From Prevotellaceae bacterium (GTDB lineage Bacteria; Bacteroidota; Bacteroidia; Bacteroidales; Bacteroidaceae): 64,000 nucleotides of DNA. The stretch is taken from positions 1 to 64,000 of the forward strand of contig JABZKU010000010.1 in NCBI GenBank assembly GCA_015257125.1. The letters are read 5' to 3'. Under the pieces are notes generated by a model. The model saw nothing but the letters and a program-made list of their open reading frames with translations. It searched no databases and had not been told where the DNA came from. Position numbers and translations under genes: made by a program. Shown here in pieces: positions 17,471 through 25,558 of the stretch. Positions within the stretch are counted from its first letter, which is position 1; each line of letters opens with the position of its first letter.

Positions 17471-19981
17471 TTATTGGAAGAAGACGCGTTTCACACGTTG
17501 ACTCACCGAAGTGAGCACTTCGTAGGGGATGGTGTCGAGTTGTTGGGCGAGTGTGGCGGCCGGCAACTCGTCGCCGAAGATTTCCACACGGTCCCCTTCG
17601 CGGCAAGGGATGTCGGTCACGTCGATCATGCACACATCCATACAGATATTGCCCACATAGGGTGCGCGGCGGCCGTTGACCAAGCAATAACCGTGGCGGT
17701 TGCCGAGTCGGCGGTTGAGCCCGTCGGCATAACCGATGGGAATGGCGGCGATGCGTGAGGGACGATCCACGACCGAACGGCGGCTATAACCCACCGAAGT
17801 TCCGGCTGCCACATCGCGAATTTGGAGAATCGTGGTGCGCAGGGAGGCGACATTCTCAAGCGAGCGGTTGTCGATCGGGTCAATGCCGTAGAGTCCCAAA
17901 CCGAGGCGGCACATGTCGAGGTGGCGTTCCGGGAAGCGCTCGATGCCCGACGAGTTGCAAATGTGGCGAAGAATGTGATAAGGGAACGCCGCTTGCAGTT
18001 CGTGCGAGGCACGATCGAAGATGGTGAATTGTCGAGTGGAAAACTCGTCGAAGTCCGGCGAGTCACTGCCCACAAAGTGCGAGAACACCGAGCGCGGACG
18101 CAGCGCTTGTTGGCGGCGCAGCACATCGATGAGTTCGGGCACGTCGACATCGGGGTTGAAACCCAAGCGACACATGCCCGTGTCGAACTTGATGTGTACG
18201 GGATATTGCGTGATGCCTTCGCGGCGCGCCGCACGAATGAGCGCATCGAGCAGGCGGAAGTTGTAGACCTCCGGTTCCAAACGATATTTGAAGAGCGTGT
18301 GGAGCGCACTCATCTCGGGGTTCATGATGAGGATGCCCGCTGTGATGCCGGCTTTGCGGAGTTCCACCCCTTCGTCGGCCACGGCCACCGCGAGGTAGTC
18401 CACGCCGAGATCTTGCAGCGTGCGAGCCACTTCCACACTGCCGCAACCGTAGGCACCGGCCTTGATCATACAGGTGATTTTCGTCTCGGGGCGCATGAAC
18501 GAGCGGTAGAATCGGAGATTGTCCGCCAGTGCGCCGAGGTTCACCTCGAGGGTGGTTTCGTGTACCTTGAGCAGGAGTTCGTCGGTGAGTTGCTCAAATG
18601 CAAACGCTCGTGCCCCTTTGAGGAGAATCACGTCGTGCGACAAGGTGTCGAGCAACCCGCTTTCGAGCAGGGCATCGGTGGTGTCGAAGAAATGCGTTTC
18701 CGATTTCACGAGTCCGTCCAACTGCCGCACGTCGCTGCCCACGCCGATGAGCATGTCCACTTGGCGCGGAGCGAGCAGCGCGGCCACACGATGATAGAGC
18801 ACATCGGGGGCTATGCCCGATTGTTGGAAATCGCTCAGCACCAAAATCGAACGATGGTGGGGCTCTTTGCGGCGCGCCAAGAAGTCGAGGGCGATGTCGA
18901 GCGAAGTGAGGTCGGAATTATAGGCGTCGTCGATGAGCGTCAAGCCGCGCACGCCCTGCTTCACCTCGAGGCGCATCGCCACGGGGTCGAGATGCGGCAT
19001 GCGCTCGCCGATTTGTGTCGGGGTGAGTTGGAGTTGCAGCCCCACGATGGCGGTGTGGATGGCATTTTCGATCGAGGCCTCGTCGTCGAAGGGAATTTCA
19101 AAGGGCACAATGCGTTGTCCGTCGCGGTCGTGCAGTCGGATTTTCGTCTTGCCGCTGTGGGTTACTGCCGTCTCGCCGATGGTTTCGGGCTGTCCCGCAG
19201 CCGGCACCACCTCGGCATAGAAGGCGGCTTGCGGCGAACGGCGCGACCAGCCGATGCGCTGACCGGTATAGTTGAGTGCATCGAGACAACGGTCGATGAG
19301 AGGATTGTCCACACAATAGATCAGTGCCGGTGTATGCTTGAAGAGTTTGAGTTTCTCCAAGCATTTCTCGTCCGGGGTGGCGAAGTTCGCTTCGTGCGCC
19401 GCGCCGATGTTGGTCAGCACGCCGAGGGTGGGACGAATGATGTGGCGCAGGGCGCTCATTTCGCCCGGGCGACTGATGCCCGCTTCGAAGAGCGCCACGC
19501 GGCTGTGCTCGTTGAGCAGCCACACCGAAAGGGGGACGCCGATTTGCGAGTTGTAGGAGCGCGGGCTGCGCGTCACGGTTTCCGACGGCGAAAGGAGTTG
19601 ATAGATCCACTCCTTGACGATCGTTTTACCGTTCGAACCGGTGATGCCCACCACGGGGATGTCAAACTGCAGCCGATGTTGCTCGGTGAGTGTTTGCAAG
19701 GCCTGCAGCGGCGAAGCCACGAGCAGAAAGTTGGCGGAGGGATAGTGCGCCTGTGCGTCGTCGGGGAGGGTGCCCACCACAAAGTTATGGACGCCGCGAC
19801 GATAGAGGTCGTCGATGTAGCGATGGCCGTCGCCCGTGCCGGTGCGGAGGGCAAAAAACAAAGTGGTTTCGGGGAAGACCAGCGAACGACTGTCGGTGAG
19901 CAGGCATTCGATGTCTGCGTGGGTGTTGCCGATGCGTCGTGCGGAGATCAAATCGCTGATGTGCGAGATGCTATACGACAT
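17471..19981 (-). CDS. bifunctional MurF (UDP-MurNAc-tripeptide:D-Ala-D-Ala ligase)/alanine racemase
   Basis: 836 residues from the ATG at 19981 (MSYSISHISDLIS). The N-terminal half is MurF, with the ATP-binding loop VVGITGSNGKT (about 110-120) and Mur ligase middle and C-terminal domains. The second half, from about 480, is a PLP-dependent alanine racemase: MIKAGAYGCG (about 504-513) holds the PLP Lys, and VGYSRRS (about 733) the catalytic Tyr, followed by IPIGYADGLNRRLG. It therefore makes D-Ala and joins D-Ala-D-Ala to the peptidoglycan precursor in the cytosol. The fusion is characteristic of Bacteroidota. The usual Asp/Asn after the racemase Lys-Ala is Gly here. An upstream in-frame ATG at 20098 would overlap the GSCFA gene and adds no domain. 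Confidence 0.95.
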   Translation of the reverse strand: MSYSISHISDLISARRIGNTHADIECLLTDSRSLVFPETTLFFALRTGTGDGHRYIDDLYRRGVHNFVVGTLPDDAQAHYPSANFLLVASPLQALQTLTEQHRLQFDIPVVGITGSNGKTIVKEWIYQLLSPSETVTRSPRSYNSQIGVPLSVWLLNEHSRVALFEAGISRPGEMSALRHIIRPTLGVLTNIGAAHEANFATPDEKCLEKLKLFKHTPALIYCVDNPLIDRCLDALNYTGQRIGWSRRSPQAAFYAEVVPAAGQPETIGETAVTHSGKTKIRLHDRDGQRIVPFEIPFDDEASIENAIHTAIVGLQLQLTPTQIGERMPHLDPVAMRLEVKQGVRGLTLIDDAYNSDLTSLDIALDFLARRKEPHHRSILVLSDFQQSGIAPDVLYHRVAALLAPRQVDMLIGVGSDVRQLDGLVKSETHFFDTTDALLESGLLDTLSHDVILLKGARAFAFEQLTDELLLKVHETTLEVNLGALADNLRFYRSFMRPETKITCMIKAGAYGCGSVEVARTLQDLGVDYLAVAVADEGVELRKAGITAGILIMNPEMSALHTLFKYRLEPEVYNFRLLDALIRAARREGITQYPVHIKFDTGMCRLGFNPDVDVPELIDVLRRQQALRPRSVFSHFVGSDSPDFDEFSTRQFTIFDRASHELQAAFPYHILRHICNSSGIERFPERHLDMCRLGLGLYGIDPIDNRSLENVASLRTTILQIRDVAAGTSVGYSRRSVVDRPSRIAAIPIGYADGLNRRLGNRHGYCLVNGRRAPYVGNICMDVCMIDVTDIPCREGDRVEIFGDELPAATLAQQLDTIPYEVLTSVSQRVKRVFFQ

Positions 19982-20076
19982 GTGCAGATAGTTTTTGCGG
20001 CTACTCGCCGCGCCGACCCTCTTGAGGCGTCGGCGCGGCGAGTGAATAGACGCAGTAGAGTGCCGCGAAAATACAA

Positions 20077-21030
20077 TTAAAATGGCGAAAAGCCCCATTT
20101 CTCCGTGAAAAGTTCGACCTCTTCTCGAAGTTTTGCCCGAAAAGCTCGATGTTCGTCACTTTCGGGGTGCAAAGGGCGGTGATTTCGGGCGCGCATCAAG
20201 CGAGCGCGCTCGGCAGAAAAACGACACAGCGCGGGCGAGAAACACCAGTCGGCAAAGCGTTCGGCGATGAACTCGACGGCGGTGTCGGAAGGGTGGAGCA
20301 GATCGCGCGCATAGAAGCGGTAGTCGCGCAGTTCGTCGAGCACGATTTCGTAGGCCGGGAAATAAACAGAGCGTTCGTCGGCCGCGCACACGGCATCGAC
20401 CGCGAGGAGCAACCGCGCTTTCGAAAGTTGCGAAGCGTGCAAGCCGTATTTCGCGTAGCGGTAGGGACTCACCGTCCACACGATGTGGAGGTCGGGGCGT
20501 TGTGTGCGCAGTCGGCCGACCGCCTCGAGGAGGAGCACCGTGAGGTCGTCGACCGTGTCGGGATGCTCGGTGAAGTCGGCGGCCGGTTGTTTGTGGCAGT
20601 TGGCCACGAGGCGGCCGTCGTGCAGCCGATAGTGCCGATCTGTGCCGAGGGTCAGCACCAACACATCGGCGCGGCGCAGACTTTCGCGTGCCCGCGCCAG
20701 GGCCGCCGCAGTGTGTGCTTGACATGTCGCGGCGTCGCCGGCCGAGACGTGGGTGGAAAACCACCGGTTGTGCCACAGCCCTTCGCGCCCTTCGAAATAG
20801 GTGGCGTCGGGCAGGGGCTGCGAGTCGAGCAGCACACCGAGGTGGTGGGCGATGACGCGCGGCGCATAGAGCGGACCGAAGGGATTGACGAGCGCATGCC
20901 CTGCCGGCAACGCATCGGCGATGTGCTGCCCGATGTGTTGGGCGAAGCACGAGCCGAGAGTCAGCACATGCCGGTCGGGATCGAGCTGAAAGGGCGCGGT
21001 GGGGAGCGCCACGGGAGTGGAAAGTTGCAT
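20077..21030 (-). CDS. GSCFA-domain protein
   Basis: 317 residues, no signal peptide. The defining motif VLTLGSCFAQHIG (GSCFA at 26-30) is at the N-terminus and a LHPSD motif (about 243-247) near the C-terminus, consistent with an SGNH-like hydrolase fold in which GSC replaces GDS and the HP pair supplies His. The molecular activity of the family is not established to my knowledge. It lies 95 bp upstream of murF-alr and 40 bp downstream of the esterase gene, in the same direction, so it probably works with wall-related functions. The base composition is very GC-rich, as in its neighbours. Confidence 0.85.
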   Translation of the reverse strand: MQLSTPVALPTAPFQLDPDRHVLTLGSCFAQHIGQHIADALPAGHALVNPFGPLYAPRVIAHHLGVLLDSQPLPDATYFEGREGLWHNRWFSTHVSAGDAATCQAHTAAALARARESLRRADVLVLTLGTDRHYRLHDGRLVANCHKQPAADFTEHPDTVDDLTVLLLEAVGRLRTQRPDLHIVWTVSPYRYAKYGLHASQLSKARLLLAVDAVCAADERSVYFPAYEIVLDELRDYRFYARDLLHPSDTAVEFIAERFADWCFSPALCRFSAERARLMRARNHRPLHPESDEHRAFRAKLREEVELFTEKWGFSPF

Positions 21031-21070
21031 TGCGGCAGAGACGTTCGAACGCCGGCAGGGTGTCGCGGCG

Positions 21071-22429
21071 TTATTTCTTGTCCATGTTCGTCAGTCCGCC
21101 CCAGCTGCACCATTTCACTTTGACACAAGCGGGGTAGAGACGGAGCGGATCGTGGAAGAGATCGAGCGCCTGCGCGATGCTTTCCTCGCTCGGCGTCACG
21201 CGCCCTTCGAAGCGCACTTTGCCGTTGACACGAATGCGCACCGGTTTTTTTAAGTCGACCAGTTTCTCATCGAGGAAGATGCGCACCTCGCCGCTGTCGG
21301 CCGGACGCATCGTGCGCTTGAAGCGAAGGGGAATGCCCCATTCGCAGCCGCGTTCCGTCACGGTGTAGCTCACTTCTTCGACGCGCAGATCGATGGTGTT
21401 CATTTCGATGCGCATGGTGTAGAGGCGGCGCGGTGCGGTGCCGTCATAGTGGTTCACCCCGTCGGGGCCGAGGGGCGAAGGCGTGTCGGTGGCTTTCGGG
21501 GCATCGACCGCCAAATTGTAGAAGCCCGAGCGATAGCGGCCGCCCATGGGGAAGTTTTCCCACGAGAACGAGCGCGGACGCACCACGCGGCGATGACCGG
21601 CCAACCAAGGGGTGGTGGGGCGGTAGTCGAAACCGTGGCCGGCACCCGGCACGAGCTCAATGCGGTGGCGGAAGGCGCCGGGACGCTTGCGCCGAGCGGC
21701 GGCAAACTCTTCGGCCGCCACTTGCGTGAGGCGGTCGCGGCAGAATTGGGTGTCGAACTGCCCCGTGAGGAGCGAAAAACCGATGTGTTCGCAGTTGTCG
21801 ACGGGTGCGTTCATCAGCGGCTCTCCACCGGCCATCGGGCCCGCGGCAGCCCAGTAGTCGGCATAGTAGGAAGCCAGACGCTGCGAGCCATATCCGCCCT
21901 CGGAGATGCCGAAGACGTAGAGGCGCAAGGGGTCGATGTCGGGCGAAGCGAGGGCGTGCTGCAGCAACTTCTCCCATGCCCATTGTTTCGAGGCTTGATA
22001 CCAGCGATACCATGGGCCGGTGCGGGGAATGCGGGGAATGAAATAGACCGAGGGGGCATCGGCAAATTGCAAAGCCCATTGTCGGCCGCCGTTCCACTCA
22101 TCGTCGGGCGAGCCGCTACCGTGGAGGTAAAGGAAGAGGGGATAGCCGGCTTCGGGGCGCGCGCCTTTCGCGCCGTAGAAGAATTGCATCGTGGCGTCGG
22201 GCTCCAATTGTGCGGGAATCTGCACTTCGCCCGGAGCGGCACCGGCCAGCGGCGACAAAGCCGGGAGGTAGAACGAGCGGTCGGCCGCCACTTGTGCGCG
22301 CCACGCCTGCCAAGCACGATCTTGGGCGGCGGGAACTTCGGCCGGCGTGAGTCGACGTGCCGAGAGAGAAAGGCTTGCTGTGAAGAAAAGAAGGCACAGC
22401 AACGAGTGAAGAATGGATTTAATAGACAT
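21071..22429 (-). CDS. secreted alpha/beta-hydrolase (esterase/peptidase-like)
   Basis: 452 residues from the ATG at 22429. Signal peptide about 1-23 (LLCLLFFTASLSLSA). The hydrolase core has FLYLHGSGSPDDEW (oxyanion region, about 99-112) and the nucleophile elbow VFGISEGGYGSQ (Ser176, G-x-S-x-G). Pattern and size resemble Bacteroidota dienelactone-hydrolase or prolyl-oligopeptidase-like proteins. The C-terminal 120 residues form a beta-rich domain with repeated Arg/Glu strands. It heads the six-gene minus-strand cluster, 20 bp after a well-matched promoter. An alternative ATG at 22501 lies upstream of that promoter and is rejected. It could be the deacylase of the O-acylation module, but the substrate is unknown. 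Confidence 0.75.
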   Translation of the reverse strand: MSIKSILHSLLCLLFFTASLSLSARRLTPAEVPAAQDRAWQAWRAQVAADRSFYLPALSPLAGAAPGEVQIPAQLEPDATMQFFYGAKGARPEAGYPLFLYLHGSGSPDDEWNGGRQWALQFADAPSVYFIPRIPRTGPWYRWYQASKQWAWEKLLQHALASPDIDPLRLYVFGISEGGYGSQRLASYYADYWAAAGPMAGGEPLMNAPVDNCEHIGFSLLTGQFDTQFCRDRLTQVAAEEFAAARRKRPGAFRHRIELVPGAGHGFDYRPTTPWLAGHRRVVRPRSFSWENFPMGGRYRSGFYNLAVDAPKATDTPSPLGPDGVNHYDGTAPRRLYTMRIEMNTIDLRVEEVSYTVTERGCEWGIPLRFKRTMRPADSGEVRIFLDEKLVDLKKPVRIRVNGKVRFEGRVTPSEESIAQALDLFHDPLRLYPACVKVKWCSWGGLTNMDKK

Positions 22430-22449
22430 GGTGTGAGTAATGTTACGGG

Positions 22450-22481
22450 CAAATGTAATGAATATTGTTAGGAACGACAAA
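22450..22481 (-). promoter_or_regulatory. promoter of the esterase-GSCFA-murF/alr-SGNH-MBOAT-DHHW cluster
   Basis: Minus strand TTTG (22481-22478), 20 bp, TACATTTG (22457-22450): full consensus and spacing. The predicted start point near 22444 gives a leader of only about 15 nt before the ATG at 22429. Confidence 0.75.
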
Positions 22482-22503
22482 TTTTGAGCGCGTAATTTCA
22501 TCG

Positions 22504-22860
22504 CGCGGCTCTCGCACGCGCGCGCATTCCGGAATTTTCGATTTTTGCCTTCACTTCTTCACCTTTGGGGGCTAAGTCATTGTGAAATAGGGAGATGTGG
22601 GTGAAGGCTTCACCCCTGTTTAATGTTCACCTTTTCGTCGGCCGGTTGTGGGCGTGTGGGCGCGTTTTTCGGAATCGAAAATGCGCCGGCGTCGAGCGTG
22701 AAATCGCGGTAGGCTGCGGGTGAAGTTTTTTTGGGGTGAAGCCTTCACACTTAATGTGTTGTGCGATAGGGGCTTGGGTGGGTTTGGTGAAGGGGTGAAG
22801 GTAAAAAACGAAAAATCGCTGTGTGCGCATAATGCGCGCGCGAGGAGATTTTAGCCTTCA
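22504..22860. repeat. CTTCACC-rich inverted repeat block, related to the upstream part of the 660-bp elements
   Basis: Two arms face each other. The left arm (22504-22622) runs GCGCGCGCATTCC, TTTTCGATTTTTGCCTTCAC, TTCACC, GGTGAAGGCTTCACCCC. The right arm (22730-22850) reads the same on the other strand: GCGCGCGCATTATGC, TTTTTCGTTTTTTACC, CTTCACCCCTTCACC, GTGAAGGCTTCACCCC. The same word order occurs in the upstream parts of the repeats at 12700-13359 and 42317-42973, but here the promoter and boxA parts are absent. It fills the divergent gap between the esterase and pta genes. No coding frame is credible. Confidence 0.7.
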
Positions 22861-23071
22861 CCCTGCGGCGAAAGAAAAAACGCGATGAAATCGCTGAAAA
22901 TGGACGAGAAAGACGAAAAAACAGTGGGGTTTGTGTGGAAAGAAGTGGAGTTTTGTGGATTAGTGGGGAGGTTTTGGGGTGGCGCAGAGAGCGAACTTAT
23001 CAAAAGGGTAGGTATGTAAAGCGCAGTTTGAAAAAATGGGTGGGAAACGTCGTTCGCGCCGTTTTTTTTCG

Positions 23072-23079
23072 TACATTTG
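23072..23079 (+). promoter_or_regulatory. possible -7 element for pta-ackA
   Basis: TACATTTG fits TAnnTTTG and lies 72 bp before the pta ATG. No TTTG is found 19-21 bp upstream. Confidence 0.45.
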
Positions 23080-23150
23080 CAGCGTATCTGCGCCGATGCA
23101 CTTTTAGTAAGAAAGCCCACCGACGCCAATCGAATACTAACGCACATAAA

Positions 23151-24161
23151 ATGGCACTGATAGAACAACTGGTGGCTCGCGCTCGAGCCGACAAGCAACG
23201 TATCGTTCTCCCCGAAGGCACGGAAGAACGCACGATTCAGGCCGCCGACCGTATCCTGGCCGACGGTGTGGCCGATCTCATCTTGATCGGGAACCCCGCA
23301 GCAATTGCTCAACTGGCAAAAGAGCACGGACTTGAAAACCTGGACAAAGCCACGGTGGTCGATCCGCTCGACCACCCCAAGAAAGAAGAATATGCGCAAC
23401 TCCTCGCCGAGCTGCGCGCCAAGAAGGGAATGACGATCGAACAAGCCCGCGTGTTGGTGGAAAATCCGCTCTATCTCGGCTGCTTGATGATCAAAGCCGG
23501 CGATGCCGACGGCCAACTGGCCGGTGCGCTCCACACCACGGGCGATGTGCTTCGCCCTGCCCTCCAAATCATCAAAACCGCCCCCGGCATCACCTGCGTG
23601 AGCGGTGCGATGCTCCTCCTCACACAGGCCACCGAATATGGTGAGAACGGCGTGGTGGTGATGGGTGACGTGGCGGTGACGCCCGTGCCCGACGCCAATC
23701 AGCTGGCGCAAATCGCCGTTTGCTCGGCCGAAACCGCAAAGGCGGTGGCCGGCATCGAACCGCGCGTGGCCATGCTCTCCTTCTCCACGAAGGGATCGGC
23801 CAAGCACGAAGATGTGGACAAGGTGGTAGAGGCACTCAACATTGCCCGCGGCTTGCGTCCCGAACTCAAAATCGACGGCGAATTGCAAGCTGATGCCGCG
23901 CTCGTGCCTTCAGTGGGCGAATTTAAGGCGCCGGGCAGCACGGTGGCCGGACACGCCAATGTGCTCGTGGCCCCCCGTCTCGAAGTGGGCAACATCGCCT
24001 ACAAACTCGTGGAACGTCTCGGACGTGCCGAAGCCATCGGCCCCATCTTGCAGGGTATCGCCCGCCCGGTCAACGACCTCTCGCGCGGCTGCTGCGTGCA
24101 AGACATCTACACTATGGTGGCCATCACCGCCAACCAAGCCATTGCGGCCAAAGCTCGTTGA
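23151..24161 (+). CDS. pta: phosphate acetyltransferase
   Basis: 336 residues from MALIEQLVARARADKQRIVLP, the standard length of the short, single-domain Pta. It interconverts acetyl-CoA and acetyl phosphate in the cytosol, the first step of acetate fermentation with ATP gain through AckA. Family stretches include LPEGTEERTIQAADRIL at the start, MLSFSTKGSAKHEDVDKV (about 206-223), and the C-terminal VLVAPRLEVGNIAYKLVERLG and GPILQGIARPVNDLSRGC. The frame is open upstream to 22935, but that part lies in the repeat and the -7 element at 23072 and the conserved N-terminus both support 23151. ackA follows after 57 bp in the same direction. Confidence 0.96.
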   Translation: MALIEQLVARARADKQRIVLPEGTEERTIQAADRILADGVADLILIGNPAAIAQLAKEHGLENLDKATVVDPLDHPKKEEYAQLLAELRAKKGMTIEQARVLVENPLYLGCLMIKAGDADGQLAGALHTTGDVLRPALQIIKTAPGITCVSGAMLLLTQATEYGENGVVVMGDVAVTPVPDANQLAQIAVCSAETAKAVAGIEPRVAMLSFSTKGSAKHEDVDKVVEALNIARGLRPELKIDGELQADAALVPSVGEFKAPGSTVAGHANVLVAPRLEVGNIAYKLVERLGRAEAIGPILQGIARPVNDLSRGCCVQDIYTMVAITANQAIAAKAR

Positions 24162-24218
24162 GCCCGGGCGCAACGCATCCTCTCCACTTCAACCTCTTTA
24201 AGATTGTAATTCATCACA

Positions 24219-25412
24219 ATGAAAATACTTGTCATCAACTGCGGTTCCAGCTCCATCAAATATAAACTCTATGAGATGGACGATCGCAGCGTGCTCGCCG
24301 CGGGCGGCATCGAACGTGTGGGATTGCCCGGTGCTTTCCTCAAAACTACGGTCAACGGCGAAAAGTTGACCCTCGACTTTGATTGCCCCACGCACACGGA
24401 GGGTATCAAGAAAATGTTTGACACCTTGCTCCATCCCGAATATGGCGCGATCGGCAGCATCGACGAGATCGCTGCGGCCGGACACCGCATCGTGGCCGGC
24501 GGACGCTTCGCCGAGAGCCAACTGGTGACCGACGATATGCTCGAAGAGTGGAAAACCTATATGGATCTCGCCCCGCTCCACAACCCCCCTGCCCTCAAAG
24601 GCTACAACGCCGTGAAGGCCGTGGTGCCCAACATGCCCAACGTGTTTGTCTTCGACACCTCGTTCCACCAAACGATGCCCGCCAAGGCTTACATGTATGC
24701 CGTGCCTTACGAGTACTATCAGCACCAGAATATTCGCCGTTGGGGTGCGCACGGCACGAGCCACCGTTTTGTGACGGATCGGGTGTGCCGCCTGCTCGGT
24801 GTGAAGCCCGAAGACCAGAAAATCGTGACTTGCCACATCGGAAACGGCGCTTCGGTGTCGGCCGTCGACGGCGGTAAGTGCGTCGACACCTCGATGGGCT
24901 TGACGCCCCTCGAAGGGCTGATGATGGGCACGCGCACCGGCGATGTCGATGCTTCGGTGGTGCTGGCCATCATGAAGAGTGAAGGACTCGGTCCTGACCA
25001 AATGCAGACGCTGCTCAACAAGAAATCGGGTCTGCTCGGCATTTCGGGCGTATCGAGCGATATGCGCGAAGTGGAAATTGCCGCACAGGGCGGTAACGAG
25101 CGTGCCAAATTGGCGCTCGAGATGTACAGCTATCGCATCAAGAAATATATCGGTGCCTATGCCGCCGCCATGGGAGGCGTGGACACCATCGTCTTCACCG
25201 CCGGTGTGGGCGAACACCAGTGGGACATCCGCTACAACGCCACGAAGGGACTTGAGTTCCTCGGCGTGAAGGTGGACTATGATGTGAACCGCGCCAACTT
25301 CGGCGAGGAACAAATCATCTCCACCCCCGACAGCCGCGTGAAAGTGGTGGTCGTTCCCACGGACGAAGAGTTGCTCATCGCCAGCGACACGTTGGCGCTC
25401 GTACAACAGTGA
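24219..25412 (+). CDS. ackA: acetate kinase
   Basis: 397 residues, full family length. It converts acetyl phosphate and ADP to acetate and ATP. Signatures are clear: MKILVINCGSSSIKYKLY at the N-terminus (phosphate-1 motif of the ASKHA fold), FDTSFHQTMP (about 146-155), HGTSHRFV with the catalytic-loop His (about 178-185), CHIGNGASVSAVDGGKCVDTSMG, and TAGVGEHQWDIR near the C-terminus. It is paired with pta, 57 bp upstream, and ends 17 bp before a strong hairpin. Confidence 0.97.
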   Translation: MKILVINCGSSSIKYKLYEMDDRSVLAAGGIERVGLPGAFLKTTVNGEKLTLDFDCPTHTEGIKKMFDTLLHPEYGAIGSIDEIAAAGHRIVAGGRFAESQLVTDDMLEEWKTYMDLAPLHNPPALKGYNAVKAVVPNMPNVFVFDTSFHQTMPAKAYMYAVPYEYYQHQNIRRWGAHGTSHRFVTDRVCRLLGVKPEDQKIVTCHIGNGASVSAVDGGKCVDTSMGLTPLEGLMMGTRTGDVDASVVLAIMKSEGLGPDQMQTLLNKKSGLLGISGVSSDMREVEIAAQGGNERAKLALEMYSYRIKKYIGAYAAAMGGVDTIVFTAGVGEHQWDIRYNATKGLEFLGVKVDYDVNRANFGEEQIISTPDSRVKVVVVPTDEELLIASDTLALVQQ

Positions 25413-25429
25413 TCCTTACGCGTCGCATC

Positions 25430-25462
25430 GCGGTTTGCTCCCTCGATGGAGGAGCAAACCGC
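25430..25462 (+). terminator. hairpin after ackA
   Basis: GCGGTTTGCTCC (25430-25441) pairs perfectly with GGAGCAAACCGC (25451-25462) across a 9-nt loop. There is no T-tract, so it may stabilise the 3' end or terminate weakly. Confidence 0.5.
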
Positions 25463-25558
25463 CCGCGACGTCGCTTTCGGGCACATCGCTTCGAGCGATG
25501 AAGAACTTGCCCTATTTTGACACAGAACAAAGAATAAACATTTAATACATTACTCACC

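Noticed and set aside
17822..20080. Long plus-strand open frame of 752 codons opposite murF-alr
   Set aside because: It mirrors the codon positions of the minus-strand gene in GC-rich DNA and its translation is rich in Arg, His, Gly and Val without any family motif.
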